From Ustulina deusta (Eukaryota; Ascomycota; Sordariomycetes; Xylariales; Xylariaceae), in the NCBI GenBank assembly GCA_023159155.1, contig JAJNNX010000056.1, positions 1 to 64,000 of the forward strand: a DNA stretch of 64,000 bases. The letters are read 5' to 3'. Under the pieces are notes generated by a model, which did no database searches, had not been told where the DNA came from, and saw only the letters and a program-made list of their open reading frames with translations. Of the stretch, positions 50,059 to 60,697 are shown piece after piece. Each line of letters begins with the position of its first letter. The first letter of the stretch is position 1. The position numbers and the translations under genes were made by a program.

Positions 50059-50176
50059 TGTAATAGTATAAATAAATCAATCTAAATATATTAGAGTTAT
50101 AGAACGGATAGAAGATCTATACTATAGCTACTATATACATACTACTACTTATAATAGATATGCGGGTCATGTGACA
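50059..50176 (-). repeat. Right (5') LTR of element C
   Basis: 118 bp, TGTAATAG...TGTGACA, followed by the GCAAT duplication at 50177-50181. It differs from the left LTR mainly by A where the left has G on the plus strand, an orientation-biased transition pattern. Confidence 0.9.
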
Positions 50177-50181
50177 GCAAT
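50177..50181. repeat. Right target-site duplication of element C (GCAAT)
   Basis: Second copy of 24470-24474. Normal-GC sequence (AGTCGCGCCAACG) resumes immediately after it. Confidence 0.9.
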
Positions 50182-50572
50182 AGTCGCGCCAACGCTCGGA
50201 ACAGTCCATGAAGCGATACACCTGCAGCACCACTGAGTGAATACAGTGATCAAAGAAATGACGGCCTCGTTTTCTTCGTTGCTAAGCGTCAGATTCAATT
50301 CTCCTATTAATGAAATTGACGACGTACGCCAGTTATACCTAGTGTATAACGTGTTGTATTAGTTGGAAGTCTTGGCAGGGGTATGCTTTGGTTGGGGTCT
50401 TCGTACCTGAAATAGGTACTTAGATGCAGGGTAAGGTGCCTTATAGAGGTATTACCTACTACATGGTAGGCACTTACATGTACTCGCCTACGGGCCTCGG
50501 CGCCAATCGGTCGCCCGAGGGCACCGACATCATGCTACAAACTTCCCAAGGTTAATCCATTTTTGTTCGCAG
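50182..50572. other. Flank between outer element and amidase gene
   Basis: About 390 bp of ordinary composition. It should contain the amidase promoter and start. An ATG at about 50479 opens only 26 codons before a TAA. No clean start exon could be placed. Confidence 0.35.
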
Positions 50573-52725
50573 ATATTTCCAACGCGCACCAAGCTCGCGC
50601 TTTCACGCCCGATACAGGAATACTTACCATTTGCCCGTCATGGTGGGCTCGCCGGCTCTCCAGAAACGTTTCCTGCTCTACCCAGCGCCGATCCGCGCGT
50701 GAGTGTTCGAATCGTCCCGCCACACCGCTCCGAACGGCTAACCGCAGCTAGACCATCTGCATCCACTGAGCATAGCGAAACCCGAAATCCCGCCCTTTCC
50801 GGCTGGGTTCTAGTAGCTTCCGCCTTTCTGTAAACTTCCCCGGACCCCATTACCTCTGCGGGCTCTCGTGAATGTCTCTGCATTACGGTCCAACCACTAA
50901 CACGGTGCCTATCTAGCCTAGAGCGTCTCGGCTTTCTTCGAGAATTCATCTGGCGCAACGCTGGATTCGACTCCTTGGCCCGCATTAGCGAGTTTTTGGA
51001 GAACGTCGAGCCACGATTTGACCCCACGGTCATTCCGCTCGATCATGATGATGATGTTGCTCATCCCGAGCCCGCAGTGTCCACAGCGATCCCGGCCGTG
51101 ACCAACTCTGCGTCTCCGTCTCCGTCTATTTCTACCCTGATTGAGTCTGCTCCCGTGCGATACTCCGTCGCACACTATCGGTCCCTTTTTATTGCCCGTG
51201 AACTTACCCCCCTAGCTGTTGTAAACGCTATCCTTCCTTTTATCCGACGGGATACCTCGCCGCCCGGGAAGCATTCGACAGCATGGATTAATGTACGAGT
51301 TGATCTCGTCACCGAAGCCGCCAAAGCATCAACGCTGCGTTACAAAGAGGGCCGTCCACTCGGTCCTCTCGATGGAATCCCAGTCGCAATCAAGGATGAG
51401 TATGACGTCGAGGGCTACGCAACAACCCTTGGTTCTGTCATCGTGCCGACCGACGAGGAGCATGTCAAGAAAATTGTGGATAGTTGGTGTGTAGAAAAGC
51501 TAAAAGAAGCCGGAGCTATCATCATGGGCAAAGTTAGCATGGTCGAGTTTGGCATGGGTAAGAATGCATTTTTTAGCTATACACTTCCAACTGCAGTCCG
51601 TTGAGACAGGTAGATACATCTGGATCCAACCCCACGTTTGGCACTCCCCGAAACCCTTATAACCAACAATACTATACGGGTGGCAGCTCCTCGGGCTCTG
51701 CGTATGCAGTGTCGGCTGGCCTTGTTCCTATCGCGATGGGCAGTGATGCTGGCGGTAGTATACGGATTCCCTCGTCTTTCTGCTCCGTCTACGGTCTCAA
51801 GCCCACGCACGGCCGCTTGTCATACTTGCCAGCCGTTAATCATGCAAGCACTTGCGCTGTTCAAGGCCCTATAGCTGCCGACATCAGCTCTCTCGCCGCT
51901 TTATTTACAGTCGTCAGCCAGCCGCATCCTACTACGGAGTTCCCTAAGACCATCCTGCCACCCCTGGGAAATGATAAAAGCAACCGGCCTAGAGTGATTG
52001 GTATCCCGGAGACTTGGTTCAACCGCTCGTCGCCAGCGATTCAAAACCTCTGCCGTAGATTGATCGAGCGACTCACTGCCGAAAAGAGCTACAAGGTCGT
52101 CCCCATAGAGATCCCATTTGTCAAAGAAGGACAGAAGGCGCACGCCTTGACGATGCTTACGGATGCGGCGACGGCCGCGCCCCTCGACGGCGGGATCTCG
52201 CCCACAATCCGAATCATGCTGGCCCTAGGGCGTACGACGCGCGCCACGGACCTAGCTCTCGCCCAAAAGCTGCGTCGGGTACTGATGCAGCACCTCTCTT
52301 GGCTCTGGCACACCTACCCAGGCATGGTCATCGTCACGCCGACAACGCGGTGCGCAGGCTGGCCGATCCGCTCGGCCGCGGAGCTAAGACACGGCGTCAG
52401 CGACGGTGACCGTACCCAGGAGACCATGGAATACGTCTGGATGGCGAATTTCTGCGGAATTCCAAGTATCAGCGTGCCTGCGGGCTTTGTCGTGCCTGAG
52501 GGCCAACCGGATCAAGGTGCGGTCGCCGTCGCGGGGACCCCAGGGAAAGTCCCCGTGGGACTTATGGCGATGGGTGAATGGGCGAGCGAGTCGGCCCTTT
52601 TGCAGTTCGCGTCCGATGCGGAGGATCTGTGCAGAGGAGAGGAGTGCCGGCCGCCTAATTGGGTGGACGTCATAGAACTTGCGAGACAGGAGATGGAGAA
52701 GAGCAGCACTGATGAGTCTACCTAA
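50573..52725 (+). CDS. Amidase-signature family hydrolase (5' end unresolved)
   Basis: Exons read as up to 50829, 50917-51557 and 51614-52725. The 87-bp intron has a GTAAAC donor, CTAAC branch and TAG acceptor; the 56-bp intron was set to give EFGM-DTSGSNPTFG. The core shows the family triad: Lys in PVAIKDE (codon 51392-51394), cis-Ser in GGSSSGSA (about 51679-51702) and nucleophile Ser in GSDAGGSIR (codon about 51757). Such enzymes hydrolyse linear amides to acid plus ammonia, sometimes serving nitrogen use or detoxification; the substrate is unknown. About 580 aa follow the second exon start, and the in-frame upstream stretch (EYLPFARHGGLAG ... WVLVASAF) adds about 85, consistent with long fungal amidases. 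No in-frame ATG was found upstream, so the first exon is missing, mis-modelled or lost. Confidence 0.8.
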
Positions 52726-53550
52726 GCAGATAAAGTGCATGATGGGCGGGAGGTTTATCGCGAAGGTAGGGCTATTCTCGTTGTAATATCCTCACTCTCT
52801 CTGCGTCTCGCATATCCAGACTTGCATTACGGTCTAGTCTACGAAGTCCTCATCTTTATTTGGTTCGATTTCATTGTAGAGATAGGATGATGATTTACAC
52901 GATGCTTCTCGGTGCGTACTAAAAGAGTTGCCAATTGTGTAGCGGGAAGTATGTACGCAGTATAGGTGAGACGACGTCGCTTTGAGGAACAGGTACCTAG
53001 CATTTAGCCGCTATCAACATGCGCGCTATACCTGCTATATAGCTAGGTGGATTGTTCAATCAGTCCTCACCACGAGGAAAGTCGCGAAGGCCAGCAGGTT
53101 CATTCGAATTGCCCCTTACGAACACTTCAAAGTTGCTTTCAATAGAATGTCTAAGTATATCCAAAGATGAATAATCAAGTAAACACCTATTATGCACAAT
53201 CTTGGAAGTCTCGGACTCAGAAGTCTCGGACTCAGCTATTCAGCCCTCGCTAGAGATGAGACATAGATCGGTAACTTGGTGTATGTATAGGCCATCGTCG
53301 TAAGCCCTGAAACACCAGTCGGGAGCCACAGTAACACTGTATTGTTTGTCCCCACTCAGAACCAGAGCCCGAGCAAAGCGCCAGTCGACTCCGCCACCAT
53401 CCCTTTCGCCGTAGGCAACAGTAAATCGGTCATCTCGCCTACGCACGAAGTTGAATACGACAAGCACCTTTCGCCTCTGCTCGCATTCCTCACCATTACC
53501 GCGAAATAGCAGCCGAGATTCAGCGCCAACCCGCAACAGGGCAGTTTCAG
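52726..53550. other. Intergenic region between amidase and Nudix gene
   Basis: About 820 bp. It contains a short perfect tandem duplication of AAGTCTCGGACTCAG near 53204-53233. Open frames on both strands are short or shadow the Nudix start. No gene called. Confidence 0.4.
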
Positions 53551-54147
53551 ATGGCAGCTTCAACACCCACTCCGAATGGCGCGCCGCCAAGCCCCGACTT
53601 TCAGGTGGACGAAGCTCTCGCGCCGTGGCAACTGCCCGCCAAGGCGTGGCTGGTAAAGCACGGCAAGGACAAGGAGTGGCACGGCCTGGCCAGCGGGACC
53701 GTGGTGTTCGACGTCGAAGGCAGGGTCCTCCTCATCCAGCGCGCGAGCCACGACTCCATGCCGAACAGGTGGGAGATTCCAGGCGGCGCCGTCGACGACG
53801 ACGACGAGACCATCCTGCACGGCGCCGCGCGGGAGCTGCGGGAAGAGGCCGGGCTCGTAGCCACGAGATTCAAGTACACGGTGTCCGAGGGCGCCGACAT
53901 AGCGCCCACCCAGGTCTTCTCGAACCGCGCCGGGACCCGCACGTTCCGGCGCATCGTGTTCGTCGCGGACGTGGAGAGTTGCGGTCAGGTGAAACTGGAC
54001 CCCGATGAGCACCAGGCGTTCGTGTGGGCGTCCGAAGATGTCGTCCGAAACGAGAAGATGGGAGATCGCGACTTGCCCATCACGCACCCTAGCATGCGCT
54101 TGCTCATCCTCGAAGCGTTTAGATTGAAGAGCGTCCTGGAAGCTTAA
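53551..54147 (+). CDS. Nudix hydrolase
   Basis: Intronless ORF of 198 aa from an ATG. The Nudix box is at residues 78-102: GGAVDDDDE followed by TILHGAARELREEAGL. The REL-REEAGL half (R94, E95, E98, E99) is canonical and supplies the metal-binding glutamates; the spacing between the first glycines and E86 is one residue longer than the textbook GX5E because of the Asp run. Upstream is the usual beta-strand pattern (TVVFDVEGRVLLIQRAS). The family cleaves nucleoside diphosphates linked to another moiety (NDP-sugars, oxidised dNTPs, NADH, ADP-ribose), with Mg2+; the substrate cannot be told. No targeting signal. High GC yields a long antisense open frame (53560-54087) that is a shadow. Confidence 0.85.
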   Translation: MAASTPTPNGAPPSPDFQVDEALAPWQLPAKAWLVKHGKDKEWHGLASGTVVFDVEGRVLLIQRASHDSMPNRWEIPGGAVDDDDETILHGAARELREEAGLVATRFKYTVSEGADIAPTQVFSNRAGTRTFRRIVFVADVESCGQVKLDPDEHQAFVWASEDVVRNEKMGDRDLPITHPSMRLLILEAFRLKSVLEA

Positions 54148-55622
54148 GTGGTGTGTGTCTATCTAGTCTATCACCGGGCTCTCTGGGATCTGAGGCGGGA
54201 AAAAACATCCGTTGCGTTTTTACAACTTGGCCGGAAGCTTTCGCGCATCTCGGCGCCTGCGATGGAATTCCGGCGAGGCAGTGCGCGACTGGGAGACCTG
54301 GAAGCTGAAGTTGATGGGGTATTGCTGCTGGAGAAAAATGCTACTTTCCAGGGCTACAGTCTCACCCTCAGCGAGACGTACATACGAGATTGTCCGGCTC
54401 CATTCTACGTGCGCGCGGAAGTGTGCTACATATCTACTTCCGTATACATTGTGCGATAGCAAGCAATATGACACAGGGCTGCGTACGCGGCGAGCGAACT
54501 GAACTTTGTCGAGTTGCTACCAAATCAGATGAAGATGGCGACTTGGCGGGAGTGGAAGTGGCATTTTTCTACGCATAGACGCCAGGGTACTTGCGGCACC
54601 GGGGCTTGGGAAAATATTATTTTAAGGCGCGCAGATGATAAATCGACGGACATGGGCTCGTCGCATTGGCCGTGGTCTTGCCACAGGTCTCATTGCCTTC
54701 CGAGGACCCAGAGCATGCACTGGTCTAAAGTAGAACCGCAATCAACGATAAAACATTCATACCTTAAGTACCTAGATACTCAAGCCTACCTCGCATATGT
54801 TTGCTTCCGCTCGTGTAACTTCGTCAACCACAATAAGTAGCACTTCCATCTGTTCCGAAAGCTCTCCTTGTTGTCGCACCGCAGGAGGCGAAACTCACCA
54901 TCACTGACCGAATGACAGATTGAGTGCTGACCTTGCGAGTTGCATCTGCGGGTTAGGTTGCAATTGCGGGATCATGATACAAGCCACCCGCGAGGCAGAT
55001 ACAACCTCAAAGGCCGCCCAGCACCTCAGTTACACTGGTTACATCTAAATTCCGAGGCCCGCATCGAAGCTGAAAGATAATGGGAACAGAACACCAATCG
55101 CAGTCCCCTGATCTCCCTTCAGGGCATCTACAAAGACTCTTTATTAGATACCGTTATACTGCATACAGCAACCATAGCCATGTGAGAATCTCGGGAATGT
55201 ACGACATGCGGCATATAAATAGATACCCTAGGTATTACGCTTGCAGTTGCTACGCCTTGGGGTACATGTAACCGTTAAAATAGTTGTTAAGCATAGGATG
55301 TACCGTTGTTTGCTATGATCGCCACAACGGCGTTGTTATTTTCGATGGCGGGTTTACTGATGTTTTGTTCTTCATTGGGATAGGCATGGCCTATTAAAAT
55401 ACATCTGTATTTATGCCCTCAATAACAAAGGTAAATACACGAACTCCCGGTTCTGGAGAGCAATAGGCAGTAAACCTAGACTAGGCTAAGTGTCTAAAGC
55501 TGGTGATGCATACAACCAGCCACCGTCTAAACTCGGTCATTTTTTAGTACTTCTTCCCTCTGTGCAAAATGCGTCGTGATAACAATCTCCCCAATCTAGG
55601 CCGCGGGCTGGTCGTTGAGCTG
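54148..55622. other. Intergenic region, no supported gene
   Basis: About 1.5 kb. Several overlapping 60-110 codon frames at 54148-54840 lack family features or spliceable continuation. Nothing else recognised. Confidence 0.35.
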
Positions 55623-57156
55623 TCAGACTCCAGCAGAAATATAGGACGGGCGTTGTAGTTCATTACTACTCTGGTGCGGACTGGTAGCAATTATTTCCTT
55701 ACTTCTGGCTCTGGAAAATCTGTCGGCCTCAGATATTCTGATAAACACATAGGGCCAAGAGTGCAGTGCCCGAGACAATATGCTGACTAGTGCAGTATCT
55801 TGGAATACTGATGGAAATGCGGGGAGGCAATATACTAGTATCAGTAGGGTTAATTCGGCGAGGCACCAGAGCGCAACTGATGATATGGTGTACGTCACAT
55901 CAGAGGAAGTTAATAACTGAGCTGTGGCGATGAGGCGAAAGATACCGGCTGTCGTGGTCCTATGTGTATCGCCACGTTAGTCCATTTCCTAAACACAACA
56001 ATGGACGGCAAGTGTGTAATATTCTTACAGAACTCCGGTAGCGAAAATGAAAGAAACTCCGATTTTCTTCTTGTTGTCCATCTTGAGTTTCCATATTATG
56101 GTTTGAGGGAGGGCAAGAATAAAAGCGTGGGAGACCACGCTGATCACAGCAGCAGCAAGGTACACGATTTTTTGGTCCAGACATTTAGCAGGAATAGTTT
56201 TGTCCCAAATCGCGCGGTGAGGGATGCAGGCAAGATTTATCAGCAAAATCTTCGAGGCATAAAACAATACATTCGCCCACAATAAAATGTGACACATTTT
56301 CTGGGACACGAGTTAGTTAATATTTCCAAACCAAGCAGCTGAGGAACATTGAGAATGAGAAGGACAACATGGTTCATTGCCATATCCCCAAAGCTCTTAC
56401 ATAAAACAACCCTCGAGCACCCCTCGGAGCAAATATCCGTGTCCATTCGAGTAATATCGCGATTTTCAAGGCCGCAACAGATACGTCGTAGAAATTCGTA
56501 GCGATATGTAGGATCTAGCTATGATTTAATGTATTTTCCTGCCAATGGATTACACAAGACTTACATGCAGACTCTCAAATAAGTCCTTGACACGGAAATT
56601 CCACTGATGGACGAAAGTCCCTGGTCCATAGAGGAAGCAAAAGCCACAAGCTGCACAGGCAATAGTGAACACCTATGAAATCTCGAGATTAGCAAGGTAT
56701 TGAGAACCATATTCGTTGAAAGAATATTGCCGCCTTACATATCCAATACAGGCGATGTCTTCGACTACGTTAGTCACAGTAGATGCCTGAAGACGGACCA
56801 GGCGATCTCACAATCTTCACAGGACACATTTTGTAAGACAAAAATCCTAGAATATGCGCGCACAAGAGACGCGATTGTTGAGGACGTAAGGCAAATTATG
56901 ATGACGGTTAGGACCAGATCATTGCTATTGGGAGGGTTCTCTGCGTGCGTAGAAACATGTAAGCTGAGGTCTCCAAGTTCAGCATTGATAGAGCCTGCCA
57001 GATCATGCGAGACAAGGAAACTAAGGGAGTAGGGACGGGAGGTTTTTTACACATACCTAGGTTTGACATAACACCAGGAGGGGGAACGTGGGCGGGCGCG
57101 TTGAGTATCGCCTCCTGCACCTCTTCTGGTAAGGAGTGGAACTGAGCAAGGGACAT
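55623..57156 (-). CDS. SAT4/PTH11-like rhodopsin-domain integral membrane protein
   Basis: Seven exons on the minus strand: 57156-57057, 56940-56821, 56764-56739, 56672-56565, 56514-56401, 56300-56029 and 55959-55623. Introns are 116, 56, 66, 50, 100 and 69 bp, all GT-AG; the joined frame is open for 358 aa. The start MSLAQFHSLPEEVQEAIL, then PAHVPPPGV and ENPPNSND, is the typical extracellular N-terminus of this fungal family. Hydrophobic segments include LVLTVIIICLTSSTIASLV, VFTIACAACGFCFLYG, VYLAAAVISVVSHAFILAL and YTISSVALWCLAELTLLILV, consistent with seven TM helices. The loop LACIPHRAIWDKTIPAKCLD matches the family pattern. Members are putative plasma-membrane receptors or sensors of unknown ligand; there is no CFEM domain. 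Exon 3 (26 bp) is very short and the start of exon 6 is the least certain junction. Confidence 0.8.
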
Positions 57157-58339
57157 GTCGACTGATCTGAGTAGACAATATGAGACCACAAGGTTGAAGT
57201 TCACTATCAGCTTTCTCTGAAGGGATATAATGAGGAAAGTAAGTCAAATAAATTGGAAAGAGAGAAAATGGGTTGAAACAGTGCTATTTCAATGCTGACC
57301 GATGAGTCTTTCACAAAGTGTTATTTCCAAGTCGTACGTAGCAAATATTGCCGCCCGTTGGATTTTCCCACCCGAATGGCACTCGGGCAATTGCGAGCAT
57401 AAGCGACTCCGTGATCATCTTGCTTCAAGGTCAATCAATCTTTAGGGCTTTTCCTCTGCACTACCTTACGTGGTCCTGCATATGTCGCCAAATACAATCT
57501 CCCGACGTGCCATTAGCAATACTAGACTTGGATACTTCGAGTACTACCAATTTTTCTACTGCAGGCTTGATCCTTTGCAAAAGGATATAGGCACGCTCAG
57601 TGCTTCTCAACGGGCACGGCCAGCCAGATAAAGCTGTGTACCGTCTCCTAGTGAAAGGTGAGACGTTGGAGGCGTGTAGTATTGCATACAAATGTTGAAG
57701 AGTTGGTAATACGGAAGCCTCCAGGACTGGAGGTTCTGGCATCCGAAATTGGAGTCTCCCATACCATGTTTGCCCCACAGGAAAGAGACCTTTACATAAC
57801 CTTTACTACATGAAACCTGGACAAGACTATTGAACAAGGTTGCTTCTAGCGCTTTTACGACATAGTTGAACTAAAAAAAAGTGTGATATAAATTAATCTA
57901 TAGTGATTAAATCTTATTAATACCAAAATTTCTATAAAAGACTCCTTTGAAGTGGGTTAAAGTGAACAAATAGTAGCTATTATTATTAATAGAAGGAGAT
58001 GACTATGGGCGTGTTGTGGCGACGAAACGGAAAATAACGGTAGATTCCGATTCGGAATGGTCACTTACGGTCGCACTGTCCAATATTATACGGACAGATG
58101 CTGCCGACACCTAAGGGGTGTGTCTAATAGCACTAAGAGGGCTCGCTGCCTCCTAAGTTCCGAAGTACTTCCTACCTAGTTATAAGCAATAGGCAGTGCG
58201 CTTAAACTAAATATCACCGCCTATCGGGCTGCGCGACGCGTCTTATCTTGTCTATTTTCTCTCCCAACAACCACGATTACCGACACGATTACCGAACGTA
58301 CCATCACCACACACACCTTGTCACGATGCCACCGTTATA
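57157..58339. other. Intergenic region between membrane protein and kinase
   Basis: About 1.2 kb. Minus-strand open frames at 57461-57837 (up to 105 codons) overlap in two frames and have no recognised features. The stretch 57870-57990 is AT-rich. It probably holds divergent promoters for the two flanking genes. Confidence 0.35.
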
Positions 58340-58340
58340 A
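58326..58340 (+). promoter_or_regulatory. Four-codon upstream ORF overlapping the kinase start
   Basis: ATG CCA CCG TTA TAA at 58326-58340 ends with a stop whose last A is the first base of the kinase ATG (TAATG). If the leader includes it, ribosomes would have to leak past or reinitiate, which could lower expression. Seen directly; the effect is inferred. Confidence 0.4.
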
Positions 58341-60697
58341 TGGACCCGGACCAGGTAGCGACTATTCAAGCCCATCCTCTTGGTGCACATCTCGATGCGG
58401 CGCGCGCATCATTCAACGAAATCGCCGGAGGGCCTGACGGCCTTGATACAGTTAGCCACCAAGGTAAATGCGCATCACAACTCTTCCCAACCTGTTCTAA
58501 TACGGATTTAGATCTTCAAAACACCGGGCTTGCGCTTTTTTCTGCATTCCTTAATCACCCAGTCTCCCGCCGTCTGCCTTCCCAAACGAGCCATGACAAC
58601 CTGCTTCAAGATATCTCCCAACTTATTCCAGCACTCGCTTCTAATACTGTCCACCCCGACCGAATCAAGCCTCTTCTACATGCCGTCCTCGCCCACAAAC
58701 CCGATACCGAAATCTGGGAACAAGTCTACCACGCCGTTACGGAATCTACACCTCCCCGAAAAGTCATCTCTTCTTTCTTACAGACACCATGGCGCCTCAC
58801 TGCAAGCAGCATCGTAAATTCTTCCGAGAAGCGCGATCAGATGGACAAGTTACTTAGTGAAGAACTTGGCGTTATGTACGTCGATGTTCCCAATTTCTAC
58901 GAAGCTTTTTTTGGTGGCATCCCAGAGCTCGAGACGGCGTCCGAAGATATCTTCCAGAAGTGCACGCAAGGGACACAGCCCCTCTTTCGACAAGGCTGGA
59001 CCGGATGGCCAGAAGACGCCAAGCAAGACAGCGTTCTTTCCTGGCTCGCCGACGTTGTCGAACACGTTCTGCAATGCGCGCGAGACTATAGACCAACAAT
59101 GCGAAGGCCACTGGCACAGCCCGACACGCCGCTTGAGGGCTCGGTCGCGAAGCGTAAGCTGGATGTTGGCCTTGTGGACGACCCAAAGGCCGATAAAGCC
59201 GCAAAGTACCATTGGTCACATATCTGGGTACCTGGCGAGCTAAGGAGCAACCCGAACGATGATACAGCATCCAAGGCCCACCTCGACATAGCAAGATATG
59301 TGAAGGAGGTCTTTACTGCTCAGCCCACGCGGCGTTTTGTCTTGGCCTTTACTCTGTGTGGAAGTTGGATGCGCCTCTGGGAATTTGATCGGCTTGGAGG
59401 CATTGCATCGGAAAGATTTAATATTAATAAAGATGGACAGCGTTTTGTGTCGACGGTTCTTGGTTTTCTTTGGATGGACGACGAGGCCCTCGGCTTTGAC
59501 CCTACGATTATCAAATCAGATCATCAGCAATATATCGAGATCCAACGGAACATGAAGACGGAACGTCTAGTTCTTGGTAGACTTATCAGACCAGCGCATA
59601 GCATAGTAGGCCGTGCGACCACGTGCTGGAAAGCGTACTTAGAAGGAAACAAATCTACGCTGTTCGTTATTAAGGATTCGTGGCAGTTCTTAGATCGTGA
59701 CGAGGAAGGCGAGTTGCTACAACAAGTAACACGTCAAGAGGTAACAAACGTAGCGCGGCATTACTACCACGAGACGGTATGTTTACAGGATAAATATGAC
59801 GATATTCAGGCCAACGTTCGGAAAGGGTTAGACATCACAAGAGCAAGCAACTACCGAACCGGGCGCGCACGTAACTTGCAGAACTTGGCCGTAGAAGCTA
59901 TATCGCGTGATGGCTCCGCCGGCTCGAAGCGATCGTCCAGCCAGACCGGTACCCTTCTCCCACCCGGCAAGCGGTCTCGCTCGGGTTCTGCGTCCCCGAC
60001 AAAGCCTGGCAACGAACCCCTTCCTAATCGAATACATCGACGCATCGTTCTTAGCAATTACGGGGAGCCCATCTACAAAGCAAGTTCCCGAGCTGCCTTG
60101 CTCGGTGCACTAGAAGGATGTATTCAAGGGCATGAATCTCTGTATAAGGCCGGCCTCCTTCACAGAGATATCTCGATTAACAATCTCATAATAAACGAGG
60201 GCGATAAGAAGCCTTCTTTGTCTTCGTTTTTGATTGATCTAGACCTCGCAATTAGGATTGATCGAATAGAGGCATCAGGTGCAAGAGGAATGACTGGCAC
60301 GAGAGCCTTTATGGCAATCGGTGTCCTCATGGGCGAAGGTCACTCTTTCATGGACGATCTCGAGTCATTCTTTTGGGTGCTATTCTGGATCTGCATTCAC
60401 TATAATGGGCCGAATGAGAGCAAGCCCGTAGACCGTTTCGATAAATGGAACTCGGCGCACGTTGATGAACTAATCGGCTGGAAAATGGGGGTAGCATATG
60501 ACGAACGTCACTTTCATCACACCGTGTCGATGTACTTTACCCCGTATTATCAACGTTTGATACCTTGGGTTGACAAGTTGCGAAGGGTAGTGTTCCCTAA
60601 CGGCAGAAGATGGCAACAGGAAGATAAGACTCTATATCTGCAGATGAGGCAAATCCTTCGCGAAGGCCAGAATGATCCACTAGTAATAGCAAATTAA
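58340..60697 (+). CDS. FunK1-type (fungal-type) protein kinase
   Basis: Intronless ORF of 785 aa. The C-terminal half carries the divergent kinase core: Lys about 446 in LFVIKDSW, HRDISINN at about 609-616 (catalytic Asp and metal-binding Asn) and DLDLA at about 635-639 in place of the usual DFG, as is normal for FunK1. A Ser/Arg/Pro-rich insert (about 520-560, GSKRSSSQTG ... KRSRSGSASP) separates the N-lobe from the C-lobe and could be a nuclear-localisation or phosphorylated segment. The N-terminal about 250 residues are helical and typical of long FunK1 proteins. The family is expanded in some ascomycetes and basidiomycetes, often near transposons; its biological role is poorly known. All key residues are present and there are no stops, so it is probably active. 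Confidence 0.88.
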   Translation: MDPDQVATIQAHPLGAHLDAARASFNEIAGGPDGLDTVSHQGKCASQLFPTCSNTDLDLQNTGLALFSAFLNHPVSRRLPSQTSHDNLLQDISQLIPALASNTVHPDRIKPLLHAVLAHKPDTEIWEQVYHAVTESTPPRKVISSFLQTPWRLTASSIVNSSEKRDQMDKLLSEELGVMYVDVPNFYEAFFGGIPELETASEDIFQKCTQGTQPLFRQGWTGWPEDAKQDSVLSWLADVVEHVLQCARDYRPTMRRPLAQPDTPLEGSVAKRKLDVGLVDDPKADKAAKYHWSHIWVPGELRSNPNDDTASKAHLDIARYVKEVFTAQPTRRFVLAFTLCGSWMRLWEFDRLGGIASERFNINKDGQRFVSTVLGFLWMDDEALGFDPTIIKSDHQQYIEIQRNMKTERLVLGRLIRPAHSIVGRATTCWKAYLEGNKSTLFVIKDSWQFLDRDEEGELLQQVTRQEVTNVARHYYHETVCLQDKYDDIQANVRKGLDITRASNYRTGRARNLQNLAVEAISRDGSAGSKRSSSQTGTLLPPGKRSRSGSASPTKPGNEPLPNRIHRRIVLSNYGEPIYKASSRAALLGALEGCIQGHESLYKAGLLHRDISINNLIINEGDKKPSLSSFLIDLDLAIRIDRIEASGARGMTGTRAFMAIGVLMGEGHSFMDDLESFFWVLFWICIHYNGPNESKPVDRFDKWNSAHVDELIGWKMGVAYDERHFHHTVSMYFTPYYQRLIPWVDKLRRVVFPNGRRWQQEDKTLYLQMRQILREGQNDPLVIAN

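Larger units (their letters stand above)
24475..50176 (-). mobile_element. Outer LTR retrotransposon C (RIP-mutated), host of a nested insertion
   Basis: Bounded by 118-bp direct LTRs (24475-24592 and 50059-50176) and a 5-bp GCAAT duplication. Removing A2 with its insert and one target copy leaves about 6.9 kb, a normal size. Orientation is judged minus: the LTR has a TATA-like CTATAAATAG on that strand, the sequence inside the right LTR reads TTAGTAGC (possible RIP form of a TTGGTAGC-type primer site), and the minus strand near 47290-47403 encodes a retropepsin-like MLIGTDVLKPE segment. Remaining internal sequence is 46416-50058 and 24593-27616, strongly AT-rich with no intact ORF. It is probably Ty3/gypsy-like because of the protease pattern, but the RT was not identified. 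Confidence 0.85.

Noticed and set aside
53204..53233. 15-bp tandem duplication as a regulatory element
   Set aside because: A single duplication with no known motif and no clear promoter position; noted only in the intergenic entry.
53560..54087. 175-codon antisense frame over the Nudix gene
   Set aside because: Shadow of a GC-rich coding region; the sense strand has a clear Nudix box.
57461..57837. Overlapping minus-strand frames of 76-105 codons
   Set aside because: Two frames overlap without motif, splice logic or composition support.
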